Made by a program: the position numbers and the translations under genes. The notes under the pieces are model-generated. The model was given only the letters and a program-made list of their open reading frames with translations. It was not told where the DNA came from and did not search any database. A DNA stretch of 35,556 nucleotides from Kiritimatiellia bacterium (lineage in GTDB: Bacteria; Verrucomicrobiota; Kiritimatiellia; RFP12; UBA1067): NCBI GenBank assembly GCA_017427485.1, contig JAFRSR010000397.1, positions 1 through 35,556 of the forward strand, written 5' to 3'. The number at the start of each line of letters is the position of its first letter. The first letter of the stretch is position 1. Positions 1 to 8,401 of the stretch are shown here, in pieces.

Positions 1-624
1 GATGAGGACGGGGTTGTTCTTCGTCTTGCGGGAAAGGATGCGGATCACGTCGCGGATTTCCGTGTCGCGCCCGATCACGGGGTCGAGCTTGCCCGCGCGC
101 GCCATCTCCACGAGGTCCGTGCCATACTTCTTCAGCGCCTCGTATTGCCCTTCCGGGTTGTCCGTCGTCACGCGCTGGTTGCCGCGCACCTCCCGCAGGG
201 CCGCGAGGAAGTTCTTCTCCGTCACCCCCGCGTCCTTGATCGCCTTCGCGGCGTCCGTCGCGCCGTTGCGCAGGATTCCGAGGATCAGGTGCTCCACCGA
301 GACATACTCGTCCTTCATCTCCTTCGCGGCGTCTTCCGCCCGCATAAGGATGTTGGCGAGGTCGTTGGAGATGTAGAACTTGTCGGCCTCGATCTGCCCC
401 GTGATGCGCGGCTTGCGGTTGATGGCCTCCTCCATCTGCGCCGTAAGCGTCGGCAGGTTCGCGCCGATCTTCGTGAAAAGATTGGGGATCAACCCCTGCG
501 AATCCTTCAAGAGCGCAAAAAGGACATGCTCGGCGTCGAACGACTGCTGGCCGTGGTGCTGGGCCACGTTCTGCGCGGCGCCCAGCGCCTCGCGTACTTT
601 CGTTGTGTATTTGTCGGCATTCAT
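1..624 (-). CDS. clpB: ATP-dependent chaperone ClpB, N-terminal part (cut by window edge)
   Basis: ClpB is a cytosolic AAA+ disaggregase that works with DnaK to rescue aggregated proteins. The visible 208 codons start [15 protein letters not shown] and hold the double Clp N-domain (about residues 1-145, with the [13 protein letters not shown] and [11 protein letters not shown] helices typical of its two repeats). They are followed by the start of the first AAA+ module ([20 protein letters not shown], then NNPVLI). The Walker A motif would come immediately after the point where the sequence ends. The start is fixed by a strong Shine-Dalgarno AGGAGG 8 bases upstream of the ATG. The gene follows a mutarotase-like gene after 157 bases and is a housekeeping gene at the edge of the glycan locus. 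I see no CIRCE element and no convincing sigma-32 promoter upstream. The family call is firm; ClpC/ClpA are less likely given the NNPVLI and [15 protein letters not shown] context and the N-domain sequence. Confidence 0.93.
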   Translation of the reverse strand, partial: MNADKYTTKVREALGAAQNVAQHHGQQSFDAEHVLFALLKDSQGLIPNLFTKIGANLPTLTAQMEEAINRKPRITGQIEADKFYISNDLANILMRAEDAAKEMKDEYVSVEHLILGILRNGATDAAKAIKDAGVTEKNFLAALREVRGNQRVTTDNPEGQYEALKKYGTDLVEMARAGKLDPVIGRDTEIRDVIRILSRKTKNNPVLI

Positions 625-734
625 GTGTTATTCCTCCTGGCGTCCCATTCCTGAAACGCCATCACAGGAACAGCACAGACCATGCCACCCGCGAAATCCC
701 CTCATTTCGCCGCCCCGCCTGTGTCATTCTGTCA

Positions 735-759
735 CGCCTGCGTCAAGTTGCGGCAGGCG
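735..759. repeat. 7-bp inverted repeat between mutarotase gene and clpB
   Basis: CGCCTGC (735-741) and GCAGGCG (753-759) are perfect inverted arms around an 11-base loop in the 157-base gap downstream of the mutarotase stop and upstream of clpB. No T-run follows on the minus strand, so a classical intrinsic terminator is not supported. It could be a Rho-assisted 3' end stem or an operator in the clpB leader. The rest of the gap shows only the clpB Shine-Dalgarno. Confidence 0.35.
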
Positions 760-781
760 CCCGTGCGCATTGACCACGCCT

Positions 782-1717
782 TCAACGTGAAGCAGAGGCG
801 CTGATCGTCACGGAAAGGACGTGCTCCGCGCCGGGCGCGAGCGTGTAGGCGTCGGGACGGAACAGCGTCGCCGGCTCCACGCACACGAAGTTCAGCATGT
901 CCGCCGGATCGAGGTTCTCGTTCTCCCCCGCCTTGAAGGGGCCCGGCGTCCAGATGACGATCTTCGAATAACCCTCGCCGCGCATCGTCACGGTGCGACC
1001 CCAGCCGTCGTCGGCGATCGTCAGCTCCCGCGGGCCGAGCGTGAACACGTGGTCGAAGTGCCCGTCGGGGACGAACGTCCCCTTCCACGTCTTGTCCGCC
1101 ACCTGCGAGACGTCCGCGAAGCAGTAGGGACAGCCGTCCAAGCCGTCCACGCGCACCCGGCGGCGGTCCGAGACACGCCAGTACGGATGCAGGCCCTCGG
1201 TGATCTTCACGGGACGAGCGTCCGTGTTCTTCGTGCGCAGGAAGAGGTCGAGCGTCGCGCCGAGGCGGATCGTGTATTCGAGGTCGAAGTCGTACGGCCA
1301 GACCTTCCGCGTCTCGTCCGTGGGACGCAGCCCGAGGACGAGCGTCGTCGCGTCGTCTGTCTCCGTCTGTTTCCGCACCTCGAAGAGCGAGGTGCGCGCG
1401 AAGCCGTGCGACACCGAGCCGGGCTCCCCATTGCGCCCGAACCACGGCCAGCACACGGGAATGCCGCCGTGGACGTGCTTCGTCCCGTCGATCGCCATCG
1501 TCTTCGGGGCGAAGAGGAGGTCCTCCTTCATGCCCGCCGGACGGTAGGAGCGTATCTGCGCGCCCATCAGCGACAGCGTGACCGAACCGAACTTGTTTGA
1601 GATCTCCAGCATGTCCATACCATTCTCCTGACTGCGGCAGACGCCCGCGCCTGCCTGCAAACACGCCGCCACGGCGACCACCGCCGCGCCAGCCACTCGT
1701 TTCACGTTCTTTTTCAT
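782..1717 (-). CDS. Hexose-6-phosphate mutarotase-like (YeaD-type aldose epimerase) with signal peptide
   Basis: Proteins of this family interconvert alpha and beta anomers of hexose 6-phosphates in the cytosol (glucose-6-phosphate 1-epimerase type). The 311-residue product has the family signature GGIPVCWPWFG (84-94), HGFAR with H104, EGLHPYW with H177, and CVEPA with E281. These are the two His and one Glu expected in the active site. Length from residue 34 (278 aa) fits the family. Unusually, the first 25 or so residues (MKKNVKRV followed by an Ala/Val-rich stretch) form a plausible Sec signal peptide, and a promoter lies so close that the long form would be leaderless. A second ATG at 1618 (Met34) has AGGAG six bases upstream and would give a normal cytosolic enzyme. 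A phosphorylated substrate is not expected outside the cytosol, so an exported form might act on free sugars or be a minor product. It lies between a surface protein gene and clpB. Confidence 0.85.
   Translation of the reverse strand: MKKNVKRVAGAAVVAVAACLQAGAGVCRSQENGMDMLEISNKFGSVTLSLMGAQIRSYRPAGMKEDLLFAPKTMAIDGTKHVHGGIPVCWPWFGRNGEPGSVSHGFARTSLFEVRKQTETDDATTLVLGLRPTDETRKVWPYDFDLEYTIRLGATLDLFLRTKNTDARPVKITEGLHPYWRVSDRRRVRVDGLDGCPYCFADVSQVADKTWKGTFVPDGHFDHVFTLGPRELTIADDGWGRTVTMRGEGYSKIVIWTPGPFKAGENENLDPADMLNFVCVEPATLFRPDAYTLAPGAEHVLSVTISASASR
1616..1629 (-). promoter_or_regulatory. Internal ribosome binding site and ATG in the mutarotase-like gene
   Basis: AGGAG (complement of 1625-1629) sits six bases before an in-frame ATG at 1618-1616 (Met34 of the long form). 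The upstream ATG at 1717 has no Shine-Dalgarno at all. The downstream start coincides with the beginning of the conserved mutarotase domain (MDMLEISNKFG). Confidence 0.55.
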
Positions 1718-1723
1718 GCGGTC

Positions 1724-1752
1724 ATTCTACCATTTTCACTTCGGGCTGACAA
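1724..1752 (-). promoter_or_regulatory. Sigma-70-type promoter of the mutarotase-like gene, possibly giving a leaderless mRNA
   Basis: On the minus strand TTGTCA (1752-1747) and TAGAAT (1729-1724) are separated by exactly 17 bases, and TGG immediately precedes the -10 box (ATGGTAGAAT). Only six bases (gaccgc) lie between the -10 box and the ATG at 1717, so a start site seven bases downstream would be the A of the ATG. This is the only copy of the recurring TGGTA[TG]AAT element in the window that also has a good -35 box. Confidence 0.6.
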
Positions 1753-1766
1753 GCGGGAGTCGCGGT

Positions 1767-4700
1767 TCATCTGAATATGATCGTCATGCCGTCATAGAGC
1801 CCCACGCAGTTCAAGACGCCGGTTCCCTCGAAATAGGAGTCGAGCTTGCGGGACGCGCCCGTGGCGGCGGAGGATCCGTACGTGCCCAAAGGCTGGCGCT
1901 CGTACGCGCCGTCCGGCCCCGTGGGCAGATAGAGGTAGCGCACCTTCTGGCGCACGCCGGAAGAGAGCCGCACCTTGCCGCCCGTGCCCACATACACGTC
2001 CGTATCGCGCCCCAGCGCCTTGGAATGGCAGAGTTCGAGAATGCCCTTGTCCGAAGCCGTGGCCGACGTGCAGTTTGTCCACGAGCCGAGATACGCGGCC
2101 GTGCCGAGCGTGAACGCGTTGGTGAACGACAGAAGGCCCCACGTGACCGCGACGGAACCCGTGGACGTGTTCGCGCCGGCCAGGATCAGATGGTTCGTGC
2201 TCATGGAGAGGTCGGTGCCCGTGCCGGTCTTCACGAGCGAGGCCGCGCCGGTGAACGTGCCGCCGAACACCTGCGGACCGTGGTTGCCGCCGCCGGCCGC
2301 GTTGTCGTCGTGGTAGACCGTGAGCGTGGCGGGGGCGTCGGAGTGGACGATGCCCGTCGCATAGCACTTCCACGAACTTCCCGACCCTTCGCTCACGTAC
2401 GACATGCGCCCCATCGTCTGGTCGTGCCCGCACAAGTCGAGATAGCCGCAGATCTGCCACGGGGACTTCGTGAGGGCGTTCTCGGCATGAAGGTACATGC
2501 TCTTGCCGGAATTGAGCCGATTGTAGTTGGAGCGCGTCACCTGGAACATGGGCTTCCACACGTGGGTGTCGGCGATCTGCAGGCTCAGGCACCCCAGCTT
2601 GTCGGTGTCCGTGCGCATGTGAACGACACCGCTGCTTCCGCGAAGCATGGGATAGATGCCGCTCACGCCGCCGCCGTTAAACGTTCCCTCGATAGTCAGT
2701 TCGGCGTTCTCGAGCACGTCGAAGTACGGCTGCGCCGTCTTGCTTTGCTCAAACTGGTTCCATCCGCTGCGCAGGTAATTCGTCGTCCCGGCGACACATG
2801 AGACCGCGACGCCGCTGACCCTGCTCACGCGCAGAAGCTTGCCGACGTCCGCTCCGACAAGTTCCACGCCCGACGTGGTGGAGAACGTGAAGGCCCCGTC
2901 AACGGACGAGAACACGCCGGCAAGAACCAAGTTCGGCATGTCGACGACCATGTCGCCGACATAGCCGCCCCCGCCCGTCAGCTTCAGCAGACCCGCGCCC
3001 GTGGCGCGCAACGGCGCGAGACCGGTCAACGCCCCCGAAATCTCCAGCGTCGCGCCGGCCGGCACCGTGATCGGCTGCTCGTCGCCCGCCGAGACGACGC
3101 CCACGGTGATCGGACACGAGATCACGGCCGTGCCGGACGTCCCTTCGTCGACGACGATGCCCTCGCCGAACTCGTCCACCACCAGCGACACGCCGTCGGC
3201 AGCCGACAGCGTCCAAGGCCCCGTGAAACGGATCCCGCGGCAGGCCACGCTTTCCGTCAGGCGGGTGTTCTCCGTCACCACCAGCACGCCGGCCCGCGTC
3301 ATGGCCGCGAACGAAAGCGCGCGGTCGACGCGCACCGTGACGACGGAAGACTCGACCGTCCCGTTGACGATCGCGTTCGTGTCGCCGCTCCACGCCACGA
3401 AATCGTGGAAGGCATCGCATTCCGCCGACAGCACCACCTGGTCGCCCAGCATCGGCCATGCCGTCGCGGACACGACGCCCGCGCCGCCGTCGACTGAAAC
3501 CGTCCCGCCGGACATCGTGACATCCAGCCGGCAGTCAATCATATCCGCATCGGCCGGATCGACGCGGTACCAGACGGCGCCTTCGGGCACGACGCCGTGG
3601 AAACGAACCGAATCCACCTCGTAGTTCCGCCAGACTTCGGCAGGCGTCAATTCGCGGCCGTACATTCTGAGCGCATTGACGGTGTAGCCATACGTTGAGA
3701 CGTCGGCACTGGCCCAAGTGATCGCCCGGCCTCCTACGGACATGGAATTAGCCGGATTGTTGTTCGCCGACCACGTGTTGCTTTCTCCGCTGGCGCCTTC
3801 CGGGACAACCCCGTTCTGATAGGTAAGCGCGGAGTTATAGGCGACCGCAATCGTGGCCTCGCTCGGCACCAAGGCCGTCTCATAGCAATTGCCGTCGCCA
3901 CGCCAAATCTTCCGCGACGACGACGAGTCGCGGATGACGAAATAGCGGTCTCCGCTGTTGTAGACCGGCATGACCGTGTTCGCCGACGCCTTGTCGAGGC
4001 CTGACATGGCCACCTCGATCGTCTTGGTGTCAGAACGTTTGGCGGTGTTGAGCGCCATGTAGGCGTTGCCCTTCTTGCAGAGGCCGGTTTCCGCCCATTC
4101 CGTTATGCTGGCCGTCACGGCAAAATCGCCGGCCACGCCGGAAAGGTCCTTCCACGTGGCCGCGGCGGCGTCATGCACGCCGCGCCCGGCGTTCTCGATG
4201 CCGTCGAGGTGGCACAGGAGGCCGTCCTGGACGTAGGCGAGCGTCGAGACCGTCGTGATTGGCGTGAGAGCTTCCACGACCTTCACCTTCACGCCCGCGC
4301 CAAGCTGCGGCAGATAGACGGTTCCCTCCCCGCCCGCGTCGCCGGAGAGGACCGTCCCCACGGCGAACGACACGCCGCCTGTCGTGACCGCGAGCGCCGG
4401 CAGGACCGTGCCCGACGGCAAGGACAGTCTCGCGCCCTCCGCGAGGTCGAGCGACAAGGCGCAATTGAAGGCGTTGGTCGTGAACGGAATTGCCGCGGAC
4501 GGCGAAACGGAGAACGTCGCCCCGGCGCCGATTTTCAGCGAGGCGGCGGAACGAAGGCCGAAAGGCTTCTCGGACGCCCAGACCAAGGACGCGCCGTCAA
4601 CCACCTCGATGGAGCTTGCGCGATCAAAGGAGTTCGTGCCGTTGACTGTGAAAGTGCCATTGGAGACGACGATACCGCCCGTCATGCCCATCATGCGCCC

Positions 4701-6044
4701 GGGCAGAGCGGTGGAGAAGGCATAGTTGCCCTGTGGGGCCCAGGCGAGCGTGACTTCGCCGTCGAACTGCGCGTCTGTGATGCAGTCGCCGGTGGCGGCC
4801 ATCGTCAGACGGGCGGGGTCCTTCGAGGTGACCACATGCCCCACCATGTCGGCGGCGCTTCCACCGGCTGGATAGCGGGAATCCGCGATGAAGCGGTTGA
4901 TGCGCTGATTGAATCCGCCGAGGTCAATCGTACCATAGTTTGCCACGCGCTGGCCGAGATACACAATGGCATTCGTCCCGAGAGAATTGTCCGCCCCGGA
5001 ATGGAAGTTCCACCAGTTGACATACAAGGACCCGATAGAGTTGTCGGCGTGCGTAAACGTCAAATCGGCCTTGCTGGGCGTGGCGGACGGCGCTGCCTGC
5101 AACTCATTGAACGCAGAACATTCCACCCGTCCCGAAAACACAGCTGACCGAGAGCTAGATTGATTCGCATCGATCTGCATGCGAATTGGACCTTCAATGG
5201 TGATATCTCCACTGAAGGTAGGAGACGCTCCCGAATCCATACGCACAACCAGCCGCGTACCGGTGATATTGCCCGTAAACCGTTTAATGCCGCTATAAAA
5301 CCAGAAATCATTGTCTGTGGCGGGTTTGTCAGAGGCCGGACGGATATCGGTGTTGTAGGGGAATTCAGCAATGGAGAAACGCGACAGCGTCTTGCCTCTC
5401 ATGTAGTAAGTGGAAGAGGTGGAACCGAACGGCGTGCCGCCTGCGTTGTCGCCCGAAGAGAGGGCATACGGATCAAGCCAACCGCCTGACGTGCCACCGT
5501 TTATCGTCCCGCCGGTGTATTCATTGCCGCCATAGAAGTCCATTATGCTTTTGCCGTCCTTGAACAGCAAACCGGGGCCTGTGACCTTGCCCCTCTGGTC
5601 GAGACGTCCGCCGTTGTTGTAGAAGCGGTTGGTTGGATTGCCGTCCTGCACGGTGAGGGCAAGCGGAATAAAGCTTTGATAGCGGCCGCTGGCCGAAGAG
5701 AATGCGTTCCATCCACCGGTGAGGGTGATCTGGTTGCCTGTGAGCTTCGGGTATGGCTCCGAACCGGAACCGCCGAACTCAAGATGTGGCGTGGAGAGGC
5801 CGACGATGTCGTTGTTGTAGGTCTCTCCGCTCTTGAGCGTGTTGATCTTGATGATGTCGCCGGACTGCGGGACGGTGTGCGATCCGTCGCTCGACCAGTT
5901 GGCGGCGACGGACCAGTTTCCGCCGCCCGTGCCGACCCACGTGAGCGTATCGGCTTTCATGCCTCCCGTTACAAACGCAACCGCGCCTGCAAGCACGACC
6001 AGCGTCCTGCCCCTATTTGTCCACTTTTGCAGCATCAAGCTCAT
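1767..6044 (-). CDS. Large exported beta-strand surface protein with LamG-like domain and C-terminal GMTIIFR
   Basis: 1425 residues, with a signal peptide (basic MSLMLQKWTNRGRT then a hydrophobic core). The mature N-terminus TLTWVGTGGGNWSVAANW is the hallmark start of autotransporter-associated beta-strand proteins. Residues about 30-600 are Gly/Thr/Ser-rich beta-solenoid-like. About 605-810 resemble a LamG/concanavalin-like jelly roll (LLCHLDGIENAGRG through ALRMYGRELTPAEVWRNYEV), a common carbohydrate-binding fold. About 830-915 resemble a divergent InlB/Flg_new_2-type repeat (GDQVVLSAECDAFHDFVAWSGD). The remainder returns to beta-strand repeats. No autotransporter beta-barrel is seen; the protein simply ends GMTIIFR, matching three other proteins here. 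The start is supported by GAGG/GGAG about 8 bases upstream and by a promoter at 6077-6087. It is probably a cell-surface adhesin or glycan-binding scaffold; the exact role is unknown. Confidence 0.85.
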   Translation of the reverse strand: MSLMLQKWTNRGRTLVVLAGAVAFVTGGMKADTLTWVGTGGGNWSVAANWSSDGSHTVPQSGDIIKINTLKSGETYNNDIVGLSTPHLEFGGSGSEPYPKLTGNQITLTGGWNAFSSASGRYQSFIPLALTVQDGNPTNRFYNNGGRLDQRGKVTGPGLLFKDGKSIMDFYGGNEYTGGTINGGTSGGWLDPYALSSGDNAGGTPFGSTSSTYYMRGKTLSRFSIAEFPYNTDIRPASDKPATDNDFWFYSGIKRFTGNITGTRLVVRMDSGASPTFSGDITIEGPIRMQIDANQSSSRSAVFSGRVECSAFNELQAAPSATPSKADLTFTHADNSIGSLYVNWWNFHSGADNSLGTNAIVYLGQRVANYGTIDLGGFNQRINRFIADSRYPAGGSAADMVGHVVTSKDPARLTMAATGDCITDAQFDGEVTLAWAPQGNYAFSTALPGRMMGMTGGIVVSNGTFTVNGTNSFDRASSIEVVDGASLVWASEKPFGLRSAASLKIGAGATFSVSPSAAIPFTTNAFNCALSLDLAEGARLSLPSGTVLPALAVTTGGVSFAVGTVLSGDAGGEGTVYLPQLGAGVKVKVVEALTPITTVSTLAYVQDGLLCHLDGIENAGRGVHDAAAATWKDLSGVAGDFAVTASITEWAETGLCKKGNAYMALNTAKRSDTKTIEVAMSGLDKASANTVMPVYNSGDRYFVIRDSSSSRKIWRGDGNCYETALVPSEATIAVAYNSALTYQNGVVPEGASGESNTWSANNNPANSMSVGGRAITWASADVSTYGYTVNALRMYGRELTPAEVWRNYEVDSVRFHGVVPEGAVWYRVDPADADMIDCRLDVTMSGGTVSVDGGAGVVSATAWPMLGDQVVLSAECDAFHDFVAWSGDTNAIVNGTVESSVVTVRVDRALSFAAMTRAGVLVVTENTRLTESVACRGIRFTGPWTLSAADGVSLVVDEFGEGIVVDEGTSGTAVISCPITVGVVSAGDEQPITVPAGATLEISGALTGLAPLRATGAGLLKLTGGGGYVGDMVVDMPNLVLAGVFSSVDGAFTFSTTSGVELVGADVGKLLRVSRVSGVAVSCVAGTTNYLRSGWNQFEQSKTAQPYFDVLENAELTIEGTFNGGGVSGIYPMLRGSSGVVHMRTDTDKLGCLSLQIADTHVWKPMFQVTRSNYNRLNSGKSMYLHAENALTKSPWQICGYLDLCGHDQTMGRMSYVSEGSGSSWKCYATGIVHSDAPATLTVYHDDNAAGGGNHGPQVFGGTFTGAASLVKTGTGTDLSMSTNHLILAGANTSTGSVAVTWGLLSFTNAFTLGTAAYLGSWTNCTSATASDKGILELCHSKALGRDTDVYVGTGGKVRLSSGVRQKVRYLYLPTGPDGAYERQPLGTYGSSAATGASRKLDSYFEGTGVLNCVGLYDGMTIIFR

Positions 6045-6076
6045 CTCGTCGTCTCCTCTTGAAGATCCACGTTTTT

Positions 6077-6087
6077 ATTATACCAAA
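6077..6087 (-). promoter_or_regulatory. Extended -10 promoter for the 1425-residue surface protein gene
   Basis: Minus-strand TTTGGTATAAT: a consensus TATAAT with TGG directly upstream (extended -10). No good -35 box lies 16-18 bases upstream. The predicted start leaves a leader of roughly 27 bases carrying AGAGGAG before the ATG at 6044. Confidence 0.6.
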
Positions 6088-6104
6088 TTCCCCCCGTAAC
6101 ATGG

Positions 6105-6138
6105 GAAAAGAATCTTTGTAGCACCGGAGAATCTTTTC
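6105..6138. repeat. 11-base imperfect inverted repeat in the 101-base intergenic gap
   Basis: GAAAAGAATCT (6105-6115) and AGAATCTTTTC (6128-6138) pair over 10 of 11 positions with a 12-base loop, just downstream of the GH-A glycosidase stop and upstream of the -10 element at 6077-6087. The AT-rich stem ending in TCTTTTC on the minus strand could be a weak terminator of the upstream unit or an operator for the downstream promoter. The sequence does not decide between them. Confidence 0.45.
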
Positions 6139-6145
6139 ATGGTTG

Positions 6146-8386
6146 CTACGGGCTGACAAGCATGGCGTGCGTCGCGCCCTCAAGCACGATGGCCGACGGC
6201 TCGCGCGAGATCGCCCACGTCCACACGCCGTCTTGCGCCGTCAAGTCGGTGCGGTTGCCCATCAGGTCCACGGCCTGCGCCGCGCGCGCATCAGACCGGA
6301 TGCACACGGCCTCGCCCGTCCGGAGACGCGCGTCCCAGCCCGCGATGGTGAGGCCCTTGCCGCCCGGCGTGTGGAAGCGGTAGACGTGTCGCCTGTCGGC
6401 GTCGACGAGCCGCGCGTCGAATGTGCCGCCCTCGATGAGCGTCGCGAGCGCTGCGAACGCGGCGTAGGTCGCGCGCGGACGGTAGTCGGGCGTGATGAGT
6501 CCGTATGAATCCTCGCTCGCGCTCGGGTTCCAGCCCGTCGCGCGCAAGTTGTACCAGATGTAGTCCGTCGCGCCCCACGCCCAGGCGTAAAGGATCTTCT
6601 GCCACACCGCCCGCGCGGCGGCGCCCTCCTCGCCGCCCGCCGTGTTGAGCGCCGTCTCGTTCGAGTACCACGGCTTCTTCTCCAGACCCGTGCGCTGGCG
6701 CAGCGGGAAGAACTGCGTCTGCAAACGCTTCGCGTACGACTCGAAGGGACCGTGGAGGTGCAGCGCCCACACGTCGAACGCATCCTGCGCCTGCGTGGCG
6801 AACGTCTCGATGAGACCCGGATTGGGCAGGTCCTCGCGTACGGAGGAGTCCGCGCACGCCCAGCCGCAGGGGATGACGGTGGCGTTTGGACACGACGCCT
6901 TGACGCCCGCATACCCTTCGCGGAGCAGACGCAGCGCCTCGTCCGGCGGCAGGATCTCGTTGGACGTGAGGTCCCACTCGTTCCCCATCTCGTAGTAGTC
7001 GATCTCCGTGCCGTAGCGCGCGGCGATCGCCGCGCAGAACGCGCGGAACAGCCCTTCGCGCGGTGGCAGGTTCATCCGGTGGCGCACGCCCTTCCGGTCC
7101 TTCGCAGGCTCCGCGCGCGCCCACGCGGGGGCGGGATAGACGTTCGCGTTGATGGCGATGCCGTGCGACCGGTACGCCTTCACGAGGGCGTCGGTCATCG
7201 TCCAGTCGTTCGCCCGCGCCTTCGCCACGTCGATGAACTTGAACCCGCCCGACCGCACGAGCTTCGCGCCGCTCGCGACGAGCGCGTCCATCACCCGCTC
7301 GAAATGCGGCGTGTTCCAGTAATGCTGCGCATGGAAGTTGATGCCCATGCGGAAATACGGCTTGGGAAGAATCGGCGTCGCCTCGTGCCGGTCGACGGCG
7401 GCGAAGCGCGCCTCCGCCACGCCCGTCTGCCCGTCGTCGCCCGTCAGCTCCGCCGACACGTACCACATGCCCTGAAACGGCAGCGCGCGGTCGAGCGCCA
7501 CGCGCACGGTCGCCTCCGGCGCCGCCGTCACGTCCACCGCCTGCTCGAACCCGCGGCCGAAGTGGTCGCGGAAGCGGACCGTCCCCTTCCACCGGCGCGT
7601 CCCGCGCGAGAGGTTCCCGAACACGAGCGCCGGCGTGCCGCGTCCGCCGCGGATGAGGTGCAGCGGATCGCCCGTGTCGACGTCGAAGTCCAGCGCCTCC
7701 ACGGCCGTCGCCTTCAGACGCCCCACGCGCCCGGACGGCGTCGTGAGCACCTCCTCGAACTTCGGCAGCGGCTTCGGGCCGGGGAACGTCTTGTCCTCCG
7801 AAATCGGGATGTACGCGTCGATCGTGCGCGCGAGGTTCGCCTCCTCCGACACGAGCTTCACGTAGACCACTTCGCCCGCGCCGACCTCGGGCACGTAGGA
7901 GCCGAGCAGCGCGCCCAGACGCACTGTGCCGTCAAAGCGCCCGTTCTTCTTCCTGCCCCACGTCTTGAGGCTCACGCCTTTCTCCGTCACCACGTAGTCG
8001 AGGCGCGTCACGTCGCCCAGACGCAGCACGGAGACGGGCTTGTAGCGGAACGTCTCGCCGTCCGCGTCGTGGAAGTCGAGCGAGAGCGAGCGGCGCACAG
8101 GCGAGGGATCGCCCAGCTTCACGTAGAGCGAGACGCGCCGGTCGCGCCAGTCCGCCGTGCACGCGGGCACGGGCGCAAGCGCGTAGTAGGCCGGCTCGCT
8201 CGCCTTCACGCGCGCCGCGTCCAGCTTCACGGTCGCCCCGTCCGCGCCGTAGGAGATCTGTCCCGCGGCGCCGTCCTGGAACGCCCCGCGCACGACGCGC
8301 AGGGAGCCAGACACGGAGAAATCCAGCTGTGGCACGGCGCCGGCTGCGCCAATCGTCATCACCGCAAAAACAACCGAAAGTTTCAT
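6146..8386 (-). CDS. Secreted GH-A clan glycoside hydrolase (GH39/GH5-like TIM barrel)
   Basis: 746 residues with a short signal peptide (MKLSVVFAVMTIGAAGA). Residues about 20-335 are beta-sandwich-like with no recognised family. A TIM barrel spans about 340-650, starting PYFRMGINFHAQHYW. YYEMGNEWD carries the probable acid/base Glu470 at the end of strand 4, and KPWYSNETAL carries the probable nucleophile Glu577 at the end of strand 7, the arrangement of retaining clan GH-A enzymes. A small C-terminal beta domain follows (about 655-746). It should cleave a beta-linked glycan outside the cytosol; the substrate cannot be told from sequence. The gene starts 15 bases after the upstream stop, with AGAGGA before the ATG, so it is the last gene of the unit beginning at 16255. 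It lacks the C-terminal GTxxxFR-type tail of its two upstream partners. Confidence 0.8.
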   Translation of the reverse strand: MKLSVVFAVMTIGAAGAVPQLDFSVSGSLRVVRGAFQDGAAGQISYGADGATVKLDAARVKASEPAYYALAPVPACTADWRDRRVSLYVKLGDPSPVRRSLSLDFHDADGETFRYKPVSVLRLGDVTRLDYVVTEKGVSLKTWGRKKNGRFDGTVRLGALLGSYVPEVGAGEVVYVKLVSEEANLARTIDAYIPISEDKTFPGPKPLPKFEEVLTTPSGRVGRLKATAVEALDFDVDTGDPLHLIRGGRGTPALVFGNLSRGTRRWKGTVRFRDHFGRGFEQAVDVTAAPEATVRVALDRALPFQGMWYVSAELTGDDGQTGVAEARFAAVDRHEATPILPKPYFRMGINFHAQHYWNTPHFERVMDALVASGAKLVRSGGFKFIDVAKARANDWTMTDALVKAYRSHGIAINANVYPAPAWARAEPAKDRKGVRHRMNLPPREGLFRAFCAAIAARYGTEIDYYEMGNEWDLTSNEILPPDEALRLLREGYAGVKASCPNATVIPCGWACADSSVREDLPNPGLIETFATQAQDAFDVWALHLHGPFESYAKRLQTQFFPLRQRTGLEKKPWYSNETALNTAGGEEGAAARAVWQKILYAWAWGATDYIWYNLRATGWNPSASEDSYGLITPDYRPRATYAAFAALATLIEGGTFDARLVDADRRHVYRFHTPGGKGLTIAGWDARLRTGEAVCIRSDARAAQAVDLMGNRTDLTAQDGVWTWAISREPSAIVLEGATHAMLVSP

Positions 8387-8401
8387 GGAATCCTCTTGTG
8401 G

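Noticed and set aside
625..781. CIRCE or sigma-32 heat-shock control element upstream of clpB
   Set aside because: No TTAGCACTC-N9-GAGTGCTAA-like repeat is present. A CTTGACG on the minus strand looks like a sigma-32 -35 box, but no CCCCAT-like -10 follows at the right distance.
1742..6160. Shared 13-base string cgggctgacaagc near 1742 and near 6148
   Set aside because: A few 13-base matches are expected by chance in a window of this size. One copy is promoter sequence and the other is the end of a coding region, with no extended similarity.
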